Part shown: positions 25,450 to 35,455 of the stretch, piece after piece
How the letters are laid out: the number at the start of each line of letters is the position of its first letter
Numbering within the stretch: position 1 is the first letter of the stretch
DNA from: Dyadobacter sp.
GTDB taxonomy: Bacteria; Bacteroidota; Bacteroidia; Cytophagales; Spirosomataceae
Assembly: GCF_017744695.1 (NCBI RefSeq)
Contig: NZ_JAGIAS010000003.1
Span: 620,001 to 684,000, forward strand
Length of the DNA stretch: 64,000 nt
Direction of reading: 5' to 3'
The notes under the pieces: model-generated
What the model was told of the DNA's origin: nothing
Database searches by the model: none
Seen by the model: the letters and a program-made list of their open reading frames with translations, nothing else
Position numbers and translations under genes: made by a program

Positions 25450-27828
25450 CTACTCCCCCTTCAAACTTGTTACCGGATTCACTAACGCCGCCTTCATCGC
25501 CTGGAAACCCACCGTCGCGAGCGTAACGAGTGCAAGACCTGCGGCAGCGATTAGGAAAATTCCTGCATCGAGGTCAATACGGAATGCGAAATTGGCCAGC
25601 CATTGGTACATTACCCAGCCTACCAGCGGGAATGCAATGAGCAATGCGATCGCGAGGAGTTTGACGAAATCCATGGAAAGCATCAGCACCACATTGCTTA
25701 CCGAGGCCCCAACCACCTTACGGATACCGATTTCTTTCTGTCTGCGCTGGGCCGTAAATGCAGCCAAGCCAAAAAGCCCGAGACAGGAAATAACAATCGC
25801 CAGTCCGGCAAAATAGCGCGAGAGTACCCCTACCCGTCGCTCCGAGGCATACAGCGCCTTGTAATTTTCGTCCAGAAACTGGTAATCGAACACCAGTCCC
25901 TTGTGATGGTCCTGGAATAGCTTGCGCAAACGCGCAATGGTTCCTTCCTCGGTACCGCTTTGAATTTTCACCATTACATTTGGCATAATGGGGTACATCT
26001 GGAAGAAGCAGGGCTTCACAGGCTCATATAGTGATTCGAAATTAAAATCCTTCACCACGCCGACGATCTGTCGCTCCATGCCCCAGAATTTCACCGTCTT
26101 GCCAACAGGGTCTTTCAGCCCCATACTTTTAATCGCCGACTCATTGAATATGATTTCATTCCGTGCATTCTGGTTTTGGGAGAAAAACCGGCCCTCGCGC
26201 AGCGTCATACCCACTGTTTCCATGAAATTATAGCCTACTTCCAGGTTCGAGAACTCGATGTCCGTCCCGGCAGGTTTACCCGGCCATTCGAAACCGGAAA
26301 TCGCACCATGCTTGCCTGTAAGATTGTGGTAATAACTCGAAGCATTCACCACGCCAGGGGTGTTTTTCACCTCTCCCAGAAAACCTTCCGCCGCTTTCAA
26401 TTTCAGCGAATCCATTTCGAGTGGTATTTCAAAATGAATAATGTGATCGCGGTTGTAGCCCAGGTTCCGGTTCTGGATAAACTGGATTTGCCGGTAAACG
26501 ACGATCACCGAAACGATGAAAATCACCGACACCGCAAACTGGAACACAACCAGTCCCCGCCGTACGAGCAATTCGCCGGCGCTATTTTTCAGTTTGCCTT
26601 TCAAAACGGAAACCGGATCAAAACCCGACAGATACAATGCGGGGTAGCTTCCGGCCAGCAATCCGGTGACCAGCGTAATGCACAGCGCTGCGAAAATCAG
26701 CGTCGGATCGGGCAACAGGGAGATTTGCTTACCCGTAATGTTGTTGAACTCGGGTAACAGGAGCATGACCATGCCCACCGCCACCAGCAACGACACGAAA
26801 GTGAGCATCAGCGATTCGCTCAAATGCTGCATAACCAGCGAGCTCCGCAAAGCTCCCACCACTTTTTTGATCCCTACTTCCTTCATGCGGCCAGAAGCCT
26901 TGGCCGTGGAGAGATTCATGAAATTAATGCAGGCAATCACCAGGATGAACACAGCGATCACCGAAAACAGCCTCACATAAGTAATGCGACCACCCACCTG
27001 TACCCCATTTTCGAATTGCCCATGGAGATATTTGTCAGAATACCGAATGGCGAAAAGCTGGAAGTCGCTGTCCTTATTTTTGGTTTTCAGGAAATGCCGG
27101 ATCTTTTCGTTAAACAACGCCAGGTCTGCTCCGCTTTTAAGTATTACAAAGGTATTCGGGTCGCTGTTACCCCAGTTTTCCATACCCGGCCGCCGCGCCT
27201 TGAACTGTTCGAAATTGAAGAGAATATCAAACTGGTTGCTCGCATTACGGGGATTGCTCTTGAACACGCCCCCCACGCGGTAAAGTCCGCTAAACTGCCC
27301 CTCGTCCCATTTCACGGTCTTTCCAACCACATTTTGTACAGTACCGAAAAGCTTTCCGGCCATTTCTTCCGACAGCGCAAGTGTATTCTTGTCGCCGGTC
27401 AGCGTGCGCGCATCACCCTGCGTGAACGGGCAGGTGAAAACATCGAAATAGTCGCTGCTGACAAACTGCCCCCCGGCTTTCAACTGCGTTTCACCAACGG
27501 ACACTACGCCTTTGTTCGAAAACCATTCTGCCGGTACTACTGTTGTCGCCAACTCTACCTCCGGCATCTCCGCCTTCAATGCATCGGCCAGCAGGCCCGG
27601 GGTATACTCGCCGGTTTTGATACCATCCTCCTGCGGCTGGTTCACCATGATCTGGAACAACTGCGCATCGTTGGCATTATGCTTGTCGACCCGCAGTTCA
27701 TCGGTCACCCAGAGGTAAATCAGCAACGTACAAGCGAGCCCGGTAGAGAGGCCCAGCAGATTAAGCAGCGTAAATTGCCGATCCTTGATCAGGCTACGCC
27801 ATGCGATTTTCAGGTAACTTCTAAGCAT
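25450..27828 (-). CDS. FtsX/MacB-type ABC permease, copy P7 of 19
   Basis: 792 aa, start MLRSYLKIAWRSLIKDRQ. The overall duplicated layout is intact, but the first cytoplasmic loop is unusual: STAKASGRMKEVGIKKVVGA, with Lys where nearly all copies have Arg (EIGxRK). The second loop is normal in charge (QKEIGIRKVVGAS) after ISCLGLFGLAAFTAQRR. The C terminus is NPVTSLKGE. The first periplasmic domain (VNQPQEDGIKTGEYTPG, FDVFTCPFTQGDART) has no close partner among the other copies, so this is an older or faster-evolving branch. P8 lies 99 bp upstream across hairpin f. Confidence 0.92.
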   Translation of the reverse strand: MLRSYLKIAWRSLIKDRQFTLLNLLGLSTGLACTLLIYLWVTDELRVDKHNANDAQLFQIMVNQPQEDGIKTGEYTPGLLADALKAEMPEVELATTVVPAEWFSNKGVVSVGETQLKAGGQFVSSDYFDVFTCPFTQGDARTLTGDKNTLALSEEMAGKLFGTVQNVVGKTVKWDEGQFSGLYRVGGVFKSNPRNASNQFDILFNFEQFKARRPGMENWGNSDPNTFVILKSGADLALFNEKIRHFLKTKNKDSDFQLFAIRYSDKYLHGQFENGVQVGGRITYVRLFSVIAVFILVIACINFMNLSTAKASGRMKEVGIKKVVGALRSSLVMQHLSESLMLTFVSLLVAVGMVMLLLPEFNNITGKQISLLPDPTLIFAALCITLVTGLLAGSYPALYLSGFDPVSVLKGKLKNSAGELLVRRGLVVFQFAVSVIFIVSVIVVYRQIQFIQNRNLGYNRDHIIHFEIPLEMDSLKLKAAEGFLGEVKNTPGVVNASSYYHNLTGKHGAISGFEWPGKPAGTDIEFSNLEVGYNFMETVGMTLREGRFFSQNQNARNEIIFNESAIKSMGLKDPVGKTVKFWGMERQIVGVVKDFNFESLYEPVKPCFFQMYPIMPNVMVKIQSGTEEGTIARLRKLFQDHHKGLVFDYQFLDENYKALYASERRVGVLSRYFAGLAIVISCLGLFGLAAFTAQRRQKEIGIRKVVGASVSNVVLMLSMDFVKLLAIALLIAFPLVGWVMYQWLANFAFRIDLDAGIFLIAAAGLALVTLATVGFQAMKAALVNPVTSLKGE

Positions 27829-27846
27829 AATTATTTATCGTTTTTG

Positions 27847-27927
27847 ATGGGAGTAACGAGGAGGGGAGAAAGGGAGGAAGTGTTTCGTGGTCCCCTTCCT
27901 CCATTCTCCCTTTCCTCCATTCCTCCC
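27847..27927 (-). repeat. Purine/pyrimidine hairpin element f, 3' of P8
   Basis: A purine arm at 27847-27880 (GATGGGAGTAACGAGGAGG...) and a pyrimidine arm at 27891-27927 (CCCCTTCCTCCATTCTCCC...), ending at the P8 stop. Confidence 0.75.
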
Positions 27928-30309
27928 TTATTCCCTTTTCAAACTCTTCACCGGATTCACCAACGCCGCCTTAACACTTTGGAAACCGACCGTTAGCAAA
28001 GCGATACCGGCCGCGAGAAAGCCTGCCCAGGCGAATATTCCCCAATGGATATCGATCCGGTAAGCGAAGTCCTGCAACCAGCGATTCATGAAATACCAGG
28101 CAACAGGGCTGGCGATCACGATCGCGACGAGCACCAGTTTCAGGAAATCCAGCGACAGCATTGCCGTAATACCCGCTACCGATGCACCGAGGACTTTCCG
28201 TACACCTATTTCCTTGGTCCGCTGTTCGATGGCGAAAATGGCCAACCCGAATAGTCCGAGGCATGACAGGCATACCGACAGCAATGCAAAAGTGGTTGTG
28301 AGGCGCGTCGCGAGTTCTTCGCGTTGATAGAACTTCGCGATCTCTTCGTCATAGAAACTGTATTCAAATACATTTTCAGGAAATTGTTTCTGCCAAACGG
28401 CACCGATCCGGCTGATCGTCGACGCATCCAGGCGGCTTAGTTTCACGCCGGCCCAGCGGTAGCGCGATTGATCGGCGAATACGATTGTCGGTTCGATGCC
28501 CGTGTAGAGATCGCCATTGTTGAAATCGGATAACACGCCCACAATAGTGCCGGTTTTGCCCGCATCGCCCACATGCAGCCGTCGGTTCAACGCAGCCTCG
28601 GGTGATTTCAGCCCCAACGCCCGTACCAGTTTCCGGTTGATCAGCAGCTCATTGAGCGTATCCGAATGCACCGGAACGCGGCCTGCAACGAGTTTCAATC
28701 CGTAGGTTTTCGCGAAATGGTCATCCGCGGCTCTCGACCGCGCTACGAATTTCTCCCAGTCCCGGTTTTCGAATTTGATCGTTCCGCCACCACTGGTCTG
28801 GACCGATGGAGCACTTCGGAAAAACGACAGGTCGGTAACCTCGGGCAATGCTGATAGTTCATTACGCAAAGCCGCTAGCTTGCTGGTTGCTATTTCAGGC
28901 AAATTCACATGCAGGATCAGGTCCTTATCCATTCCAAGATCTTTGTTTTTCAGAAATTCGGATTGCAGGATAATCAGCGTCGACACTGCGATCAAGACGA
29001 ATGAAATGCTGAATTGTGTCACGACCAGCCCCTTTCTGACTGAAAAAAAGCTCCGGGTGTTTTCCTTCAACAAACCTTTAATCGCTTCCACCGGGTTGAA
29101 CCTGGAAATGACGAATGCCGGATAAACCCCGGCCAGCACGACCACAAACAGCAGCAATACCAGGCAAAAAGCCAATAACTGAGGATCACGGAAAATATCT
29201 ACACGCACATTCAGGCTCAGCCAATGGCTAAGCATCGGAGCAAAAAGCCACGCGAATCCTACGGAAATGGCGCCTGCGGAAAAGGTTACCAATGCCGTTT
29301 CCTGTATAAAAAGCCAAAAGACCTGCGCCTGCGAAACGCCGAGCACTTTTCGTACCCCCACTTCTTTGCTGCGTTTGAATGCCTGCGCAGTAGAAAGGTT
29401 GATAAAATTGAAGCAAGCGATGAGAACGAGTAATATCCCCACCGTCGCCAACACGATAATCGTGTTGTATTTGATCTTGCCGCCGTAAGCCATATTGAAG
29501 TGTACGTCCGGCAAATCCTGCAAATGGTAGTGAAACACTTTACCGTCGGCACCGTGGTATTTATTAGCGAATGCAGGCATTTGCGCTTCAAATGCAGCCT
29601 TGTCCTCCGGCGAACGAAGCGTTACAAAAGTTTCACGACTACCGTCGATCCAGCCCCAGTCTTCATAACCATATTCCGGGACAATCCTTTTCAGGGTAGG
29701 CAGTGAAACAAAAATATCTTGCTTAAAATCAGTTTGATCCGGATAATCGGCCAGAATACCTGCGATCACGAGGTTTTCACGGTTATTGGCGCGGATTACC
29801 TTCCCCATCGCATTTCTGTTTCCGAAATACTTCCGGGCATACCGCTCGGTTACGACGACCTGATTGGGTTCGCCCATCGCAGAAGCGCTACCACTAATCC
29901 ATTTATAATCAAATATTTGAAAGAAATCCGGATTCGTAAATGCCACGTGGTCCTTTTCCATGAACTTGCGCGACGTCCCTTCGCGATCGACCCGGATGGT
30001 CAGCTCCTTATGCGCCACGTAAGCGGCATCCCGGACATAGCTGAACTCCTTTTTCAATGTTTCATGCAAAACATAAGCCGAGCCCCGCTCCTGCTCCACT
30101 GAACCATCTTCGAGGTGCAAGTCTACCACTACGCGATACGTCCTGTCGGCCTTGACATGGTATCTATCCACGCTCAGGTGGTAATTTACCAGTTGGAACA
30201 ACACAATCGCACCGGCCATTCCCACAGCCAGGCCAATGAGGTTGATGCCGGCATAAACCTTATGTTTCGTCAGATTCCGAAGGGTAAACTTCAAATAGCT
30301 TCCAATCAT
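27928..30309 (-). CDS. FtsX/MacB-type ABC permease, copy P8 of 19
   Basis: 793 aa, start MIGSYLKFTLRNLTKHKV. Loops: QAFKRSKEVGVRKVLGVS and QRTKEIGVRKVLGAS, the latter after LSCLGLFGLAIFAIE. The segment before the first loop reads FNFINLSTAQ instead of INFMNLSTAR. It pairs with P14 by the LEDG segment of the first periplasmic domain, the FDYKW motif, and the STAQA/ATAQA loop start. The end is NPVKSLKRE. The gap to P9 upstream is only 21 bp and has no hairpin, the tightest spacing between two permeases in the array, which argues for co-transcription of P9 and P8. Confidence 0.92.
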   Translation of the reverse strand: MIGSYLKFTLRNLTKHKVYAGINLIGLAVGMAGAIVLFQLVNYHLSVDRYHVKADRTYRVVVDLHLEDGSVEQERGSAYVLHETLKKEFSYVRDAAYVAHKELTIRVDREGTSRKFMEKDHVAFTNPDFFQIFDYKWISGSASAMGEPNQVVVTERYARKYFGNRNAMGKVIRANNRENLVIAGILADYPDQTDFKQDIFVSLPTLKRIVPEYGYEDWGWIDGSRETFVTLRSPEDKAAFEAQMPAFANKYHGADGKVFHYHLQDLPDVHFNMAYGGKIKYNTIIVLATVGILLVLIACFNFINLSTAQAFKRSKEVGVRKVLGVSQAQVFWLFIQETALVTFSAGAISVGFAWLFAPMLSHWLSLNVRVDIFRDPQLLAFCLVLLLFVVVLAGVYPAFVISRFNPVEAIKGLLKENTRSFFSVRKGLVVTQFSISFVLIAVSTLIILQSEFLKNKDLGMDKDLILHVNLPEIATSKLAALRNELSALPEVTDLSFFRSAPSVQTSGGGTIKFENRDWEKFVARSRAADDHFAKTYGLKLVAGRVPVHSDTLNELLINRKLVRALGLKSPEAALNRRLHVGDAGKTGTIVGVLSDFNNGDLYTGIEPTIVFADQSRYRWAGVKLSRLDASTISRIGAVWQKQFPENVFEYSFYDEEIAKFYQREELATRLTTTFALLSVCLSCLGLFGLAIFAIEQRTKEIGVRKVLGASVAGITAMLSLDFLKLVLVAIVIASPVAWYFMNRWLQDFAYRIDIHWGIFAWAGFLAAGIALLTVGFQSVKAALVNPVKSLKRE

Positions 30310-30330
30310 GATAGAGTGTGTTTTGATAAA

Positions 30331-32760
30331 TTATTCACTTCTTAAACTTTTTACCGGGTCAATCCACGCTGCTTTAATCGCCTGATAACTCACCGTCGCG
30401 AGCGAGATCAACAGCGCCCCTGCGCCTGCGAGGGCAAATATCCACCAGCTGATTTCGGTGCGATACTGGTAGTTTTGCAGCCATTCGCTCATGGAATACC
30501 AGGCCAGCGGCACGGCAATGAGGCTCGCAACGGCCACCAGTGAAACGAAGTCTTTGGAAAGCATGCCCCACAATGCCGCTACCGAGGCACCCAGCACTTT
30601 GCGGATACCTATTTCCCTGGTTCGTTGCTCGGCCGTGAACGAGGCCAGCCCGAACAATCCGAGGCAGCTGATCAGGACTGCCAGTGCGGCAAAAAAACCG
30701 GCCAGCTTGCCGATCCGCTCTTCGGTCCTGAATTTGGCGTCGTACTCCTGGCTGGCAAACTTGTATTCGAATGGCGCCGCAGGTACCAGCTTCCTGAATA
30801 CATTTTCAATAGCAGGCAAAGCCGCAGCCGGGCTAACGTTCGGATTCAATTTGATATTGATCCAGTTGGGCGAACCAAACAGAAAGAAAACGGTCGGTTT
30901 CACCGGTGCAAACGGCGATTCCATCACCATATCCTTTACAACTCCGAGGACGGTGAAGGATTTGCGGATATTGTCGGTCATCCATTGGCTTTTCCAGGAA
31001 ACGACCATTCCGACCGGATCGGCAACACCCAGCAAACGGGCCGCCGATTCATTAATGACGAAGCCCGATGAGTCGGAAGCGAAATCTCTCGAAAAATTAC
31101 GGCCGCTGACGAACTGCCAGCCGGCTGTTTTGGCATATTCCGGCGAGACTGTCAGCGTGGCAAATGTTTCCACAAAACCTTCCGGCATACCTTTCCAGCT
31201 GAAACCTTCGTTGGACGACCACACGCCGGTAATCGGGCTTTGCGATTCGGCCGCTTCCTCCACCATGCCGGTATTCTTCAATTCTGTGCGTATAATGTCT
31301 GTTTTTCCGTAAAAATCATCGGTTTTCATGGGTACCATCATCAAACCGTCACGCGAGTAGCCAACGGGCCTCTTTTTGGCGAATTGGATTTGGCGGTAAA
31401 CAATGCTGGTGCAGATGATCAGGGTGACGGAAATCGTGAACTGCAATACCACCAGCACCTGCCGCGGCGTGTAGACGAAGCGTCCGAAATGAGTCCGCAG
31501 CGACGCACCGGAGCTTTTGAGCACTTTCACAGGCTGAAAAGAAGTAAGATAAATGGCCGGATAGCTGCCCGCCAATGCAGCGGTAATCACCACAAAACCT
31601 ACACTGGAAATCCAGAAATAGGCGTTACCCCACGGAATCACCATTTGCTTCGCGGCCAGGTTGTTGAACCACGGCAGCGACAATACCACCCCGACCAGTG
31701 CCACCATGAACGAGAGCAGCACTACCAGTAAAGATTCACTGAAAAACTGCCCGATCAGCTGCATTCGCATAGAACCGATCGCCTTACGTACACCCACCTC
31801 GCGCGCGCGCTTCTCCGAGCGCGCAGTGCTCAGGTTAACGAAATTGATACAGGCCAGCAAAAGCACAAAGAAGCCGATCAGACCGACCATCCATACGTAT
31901 TTCACGGGGCCTTCACCCACAGCACCATTCTGGAAATCGGAGTACAAATGCCAGTCTTCCATTGGGTGTACCCACATTTCCGGCTGGGTGGCTGCCTCTT
32001 CCCGCATATCATCCATTTTACGGATCGCGTTCAGTTCCGAAAGACGGATGGACCCGCTGGCTGTTTTGAAATCGGTATGGTCGGCCAGCTGGGTGAAGAT
32101 CCATATCGCGTGGTTGTCCCATTTCTTTTGTTTCATCCAGCGGTTTTTCTCCAAAAAATAGTCCCACGAACCCATGAACTGGACGTCGCTGAACCGCGTG
32201 TTTTGTGGAAGATCTTCATAGACGCCCGTTACTTTCAGATTCAGTTCGGTATCTACTTTCACGATCTTATTCATAGGATCGGCATTGCCAAAAAGCGCGC
32301 GGGCCGTCGATTGAGCGAGTATAATGCCCTGCTCGTCGTCCAGCGCCGCCCATGAACCACTTACCATACGAAGCCCGAACATTTCCAACGCCCCGCTCTC
32401 GATAAACTGGCCGTTACGCGACAATTTCGTGTCACCGGCTGTGAGAATTCTCTCGCCGGTCTGAGTAGAAGCAACAATGCGTTTGAAGTTGCCTCCATAA
32501 TGCGTTTTCAACTCAGCTACATAAGGCACAGGCAGCGAGAACCACGTTTTCTTCTCCCCACGCTCGACACGGTTTTGCAGTACCTGCCCTATCTGGTCGT
32601 AATTTTTGAAATAGCGGTTGAAAGAAAGTTCGTCATAAATCCACAGGCCGATCAGCATAGCCACACCCATTCCGATCGCCAACCCGCCGATATTAATAGC
32701 CGAATACCCCTTGTTTCTCCAAAGGTTACGGAAGATGATTTTCAGGTAATTTTTGAGCAT
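30331..32760 (-). CDS. FtsX/MacB-type ABC permease, copy P9 of 19
   Basis: 809 aa, start MLKNYLKIIFRNLWRNKG. It belongs to the P2/P6/P13 group (INIGGLAIGMGVAMLIGLW, MEDWHLYSDFQNG, KKRPVGYSRDGLMMV). The loops are REVGVRKAIGSMRMQL and REIGIRKVLGAS after ISCLGLFGLASFTAEQR; the C terminus is WIDPVKSLRSE. The first periplasmic domain is slightly longer than in its relatives (an RKMDDMREEAATQPE stretch), explaining the extra 10-20 residues. P8 follows after 21 bp; P10 lies 93 bp upstream with hairpin g between. Confidence 0.92.
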   Translation of the reverse strand: MLKNYLKIIFRNLWRNKGYSAINIGGLAIGMGVAMLIGLWIYDELSFNRYFKNYDQIGQVLQNRVERGEKKTWFSLPVPYVAELKTHYGGNFKRIVASTQTGERILTAGDTKLSRNGQFIESGALEMFGLRMVSGSWAALDDEQGIILAQSTARALFGNADPMNKIVKVDTELNLKVTGVYEDLPQNTRFSDVQFMGSWDYFLEKNRWMKQKKWDNHAIWIFTQLADHTDFKTASGSIRLSELNAIRKMDDMREEAATQPEMWVHPMEDWHLYSDFQNGAVGEGPVKYVWMVGLIGFFVLLLACINFVNLSTARSEKRAREVGVRKAIGSMRMQLIGQFFSESLLVVLLSFMVALVGVVLSLPWFNNLAAKQMVIPWGNAYFWISSVGFVVITAALAGSYPAIYLTSFQPVKVLKSSGASLRTHFGRFVYTPRQVLVVLQFTISVTLIICTSIVYRQIQFAKKRPVGYSRDGLMMVPMKTDDFYGKTDIIRTELKNTGMVEEAAESQSPITGVWSSNEGFSWKGMPEGFVETFATLTVSPEYAKTAGWQFVSGRNFSRDFASDSSGFVINESAARLLGVADPVGMVVSWKSQWMTDNIRKSFTVLGVVKDMVMESPFAPVKPTVFFLFGSPNWINIKLNPNVSPAAALPAIENVFRKLVPAAPFEYKFASQEYDAKFRTEERIGKLAGFFAALAVLISCLGLFGLASFTAEQRTREIGIRKVLGASVAALWGMLSKDFVSLVAVASLIAVPLAWYSMSEWLQNYQYRTEISWWIFALAGAGALLISLATVSYQAIKAAWIDPVKSLRSE

Positions 32761-32774
32761 GATATTTTAGTTTT

Positions 32775-32853
32775 GGGGAGGAGGAAGAAAGGAGGAAGGG
32801 GACGAAAGGGCGTTGCGTTAATTGTCCTATCCTCCCTTTCCTCCATCCTCCCC
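32775..32853 (-). repeat. Purine/pyrimidine hairpin element g, 3' of P10
   Basis: A purine arm at 32775-32810 (GGGGAGGAGGAAGAAAGGAG...) and a pyrimidine arm at 32824-32853 (TCCTATCCTCCCTTTCCTCC...). This is among the best-paired elements; the arms match over about 28 positions with few interruptions. Confidence 0.78.
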
Positions 32854-35271
32854 TTATTCCGCTTTAAGCGACTTAACAGGATTGACCAGCGCCGCTTTGA
32901 TACTCTGAAAACTCACTGTCAGCAAAGCAACGCTTACCACCAACACGCCCGCAAGCAGGAACACCCACCATTCGATGCTGACTTTATACGCAAAGTCCGA
33001 CAGCCATTGGTTCATGCCGTACCACGCCAGCGGCGAGGCGATGACGATGGCGATACCCACGAGTTTCACAAAATCCTTGGAGAGGAGCGAGACGATACTC
33101 AATACCGAAGCGCCCAATACCTTGCGCACCCCTATTTCTTTGGTTCGCTGGATCGTCGTGAAAGCTGCCAGCCCAAATAATCCGAGGCAAGCGATCACCA
33201 CAGCAAGCCCGGCAAAAATCCCGAACAGCTTTCCTACCCGCTGCTCGGATTCATACATATTGTTAAAGCGTTCATCCAGAAAAGAATAACCAAATGGGTT
33301 ATCCGATGTCGCCTTCCAGATTTTTTCCACTGTTTTGAGCAAACCCGGAATATCTTTCGTTTTGACACGAATGGCCATTTGATACTGGTCGCCACCGTAG
33401 AACATCACCAGCGGAGCAATGCGCTCGTGCATGGAGCGGAAATGGAAGTCTTTGGTAACACCTACTACGGTATAAAACCGCTTGCTTTCCGGCGTACCGT
33501 TTCCAATGGTCCTGATGCGCTTTCCGATCGGGTCCTTCCAGCCAAATTGCTTCACCGCCGCCTCGTTGACCAGTATGGAAGCACTGTCCCCGCCAAAGGT
33601 TTTCGAAAAATTCCGGCCCTTAATAAGGCCTATCCCAAGCGTTTTCAGGTAATCCTCGTCTACCTGATACGTCGTAAAACGATAGGGTGTAATATTGTTC
33701 TCGGCATTTTCGGGCAGGAAACCGTCCGTAGCATTGTTGGAATTCCCCGCCGGCAAATAACCTGCCAGCGTCACGCTGCTCACGGCCGAAAGGTTTCCCA
33801 GCTGCTCCTTGAAAGTCCTGGCTTTATCACCCAGCAAATAGGTATCGTGCAGGATCAGTACCTGTTCTTTATTAAAACCCACATTTTTGTTCTGGATAAA
33901 ACGGAGTTGCTGGTAAACGACCATTGTTCCAACGATCATCACGATGGAAACCACAAACTGAATGGTAACCAGCGTATTTCGAAGCCATCCGCTTTTTACA
34001 CCAGCCTGAATGCTCCCTTTCAGCACCGCCACAGGCCTGAAAGCCGAGAGGAAAAACGCCGGGTAGCTTCCTGCAAGCAAACCGACGATCAAACACCCCG
34101 CGAGGGTATAGCCGATCATCCGTGCATTCAGAATGGATTGCAGATCAAACCGCTTTCCGGCGAGGTCGTTGAAACCGGGCAAAATCAGCACTACCATGCC
34201 GAATGCGACCAATAGCGAGAAAAATGTCACCAAAACCGATTCGGTAAGGAACTGCGCCATTAGCTGCTGGCGCACCGAGCCCATTACTTTCCGGACGCCC
34301 ACTTCCTTCGCCCGTCCTGCCGAGCCCGCGGTGGACAGGTTCATGAAGTTGATGCAGGCGATCAGCAGGATGAATACCGCAATAGCGGTGAATATGTAGA
34401 CGTATTTGATGTTACTGTTGCCTTCCAGCTCATTTTCGAGATTGGAAGTGAGGTGAATGTCGGTCAATGGCTGCAAACCGAAACCGAACTTATCGCCTTT
34501 CCGCAGGTATTCGTCATAGCTCATGCCCAGGAACTCCTGGATTTCGGGACCAATATATTTCCGCACCATCTGCGGCATCTGGGCCGAAAGTTTTGCTACC
34601 GGATAACCTTTACGCAGCAGGACATACGTATGCGCGCCACTCGACAGCCACTTCTCTCCCAGCGTGATCGATTTCATCGATCCAAAAAAGTTATAATGGA
34701 AATGCGAATTGGAAGGTACATCCTCGCAAACGCCCGTCACCCGGAACATACCGCTATTACCCATTTCGAGGCTTTTACCGACGGGGTCTTGGTTCCCGAA
34801 GTATTTCAATGCGGTGGACCGGGTGAGAACGATCGTCTTCGGCTCTTTCAGGACGCTGTTGGCATCACCTTTTAAAAGGGGTATGGAGAAGAAATTGAAA
34901 AAGTTGGAGTCGGTAAATACGACGCGTTCTTCCAGGAATCGCTTTTCGCCGTTTTTAACAAGGAATGTGCCGTTGGTGCTGAGCCTCGCGTACGCCTCCA
35001 CGCCCGGGTAGTCGCGCAGCAGGGCGGGCCCTGCGGGAGCAGACGCGCCCGCGATGTTGATATCGTTGCCGCCGATCCGCCCGTGTAATGTGACCCTGAA
35101 TATGCGGTCTGCATTGTGATTGAAGCGGTCGTAGCTCAGTTCGTGTTGCACGAAAAGGAGGATCAGCATGCAAGTTGCCAGCCCGATAGCCAGTCCGAAA
35201 ATATTAATGGAAGCGAAAGCCTTCTTGTTCCAAAGGCTCCGGAGAGCGATTTTCAGATAGCTGGATATCAT
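32854..35271 (-). CDS. FtsX/MacB-type ABC permease, copy P10 of 19
   Basis: 805 aa, start MISSYLKIALRSLWNKKA. Loops: GSAGRAKEVGVRKVMGSVRQQL and QRTKEIGVRKVLGAS after IACLGLFGLAAFTT; the end is NPVKSLKAE. The start is preceded by a full regulatory arrangement (35320-35416), so P10 is probably the first gene of a long unit running P10, P9, P8, P7, P6, P5, hydrolase, P4, P3, P2 and possibly the Wzi-like gene, with hairpins but no clear terminator in between. P11 ends 184 bp upstream with a strong hairpin, separating the two units. Confidence 0.92.
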   Translation of the reverse strand: MISSYLKIALRSLWNKKAFASINIFGLAIGLATCMLILLFVQHELSYDRFNHNADRIFRVTLHGRIGGNDINIAGASAPAGPALLRDYPGVEAYARLSTNGTFLVKNGEKRFLEERVVFTDSNFFNFFSIPLLKGDANSVLKEPKTIVLTRSTALKYFGNQDPVGKSLEMGNSGMFRVTGVCEDVPSNSHFHYNFFGSMKSITLGEKWLSSGAHTYVLLRKGYPVAKLSAQMPQMVRKYIGPEIQEFLGMSYDEYLRKGDKFGFGLQPLTDIHLTSNLENELEGNSNIKYVYIFTAIAVFILLIACINFMNLSTAGSAGRAKEVGVRKVMGSVRQQLMAQFLTESVLVTFFSLLVAFGMVVLILPGFNDLAGKRFDLQSILNARMIGYTLAGCLIVGLLAGSYPAFFLSAFRPVAVLKGSIQAGVKSGWLRNTLVTIQFVVSIVMIVGTMVVYQQLRFIQNKNVGFNKEQVLILHDTYLLGDKARTFKEQLGNLSAVSSVTLAGYLPAGNSNNATDGFLPENAENNITPYRFTTYQVDEDYLKTLGIGLIKGRNFSKTFGGDSASILVNEAAVKQFGWKDPIGKRIRTIGNGTPESKRFYTVVGVTKDFHFRSMHERIAPLVMFYGGDQYQMAIRVKTKDIPGLLKTVEKIWKATSDNPFGYSFLDERFNNMYESEQRVGKLFGIFAGLAVVIACLGLFGLAAFTTIQRTKEIGVRKVLGASVLSIVSLLSKDFVKLVGIAIVIASPLAWYGMNQWLSDFAYKVSIEWWVFLLAGVLVVSVALLTVSFQSIKAALVNPVKSLKAE

Positions 35272-35319
35272 AACTGCGCCGGTTACGGGGTTTAAACGGA
35301 TGGATTTCCCAATCCGACA

Positions 35320-35416
35320 GTCAAATTATGCACCAGCCAACAACAATATCACAATTGTCTGAAAATCAATTTTTTATATTTTTAGAAAACAAATCAACGG
35401 TGTTCACTATCGGACA
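35320..35416 (-). promoter_or_regulatory. P10 promoter: -24-like element with upstream palindrome
   Basis: Minus-strand GCTGGTGCATAATTTGAC (35320-35337). Here TTGA follows the TGG after 8 bases, the best -12-like fit by spacing. The palindrome-like TGTCCGATAGTGAACA (minus strand) lies at 35401-35416, centred about 75 bp upstream of the GG, at the edge of the P11 terminator hairpin. Confidence 0.5.
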
Positions 35417-35454
35417 CGCCCCGTTCGATTTGGAACGGGGCGCGACAGATAGTG
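35405..35454 (-). terminator. Strong hairpin terminator of P11
   Basis: Core stem CGCCCCGTTC/GAACGGGGCG (35417-35426 and 35433-35442) with a 6-base loop, extended by outer arms CACTATC/GATAGTG (35405-35411, 35448-35454). It starts directly beyond the P11 stop codon and is followed on the minus strand by a weak T-rich stretch. Confidence 0.7.
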
Positions 35455-35455
35455 T

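Noticed and set aside
30310..30330. Missing hairpin between P9 and P8 as a deletion product
   Set aside because: The 21-bp gap shows no remnant of purine or pyrimidine arms, so a past deletion cannot be supported from the sequence.
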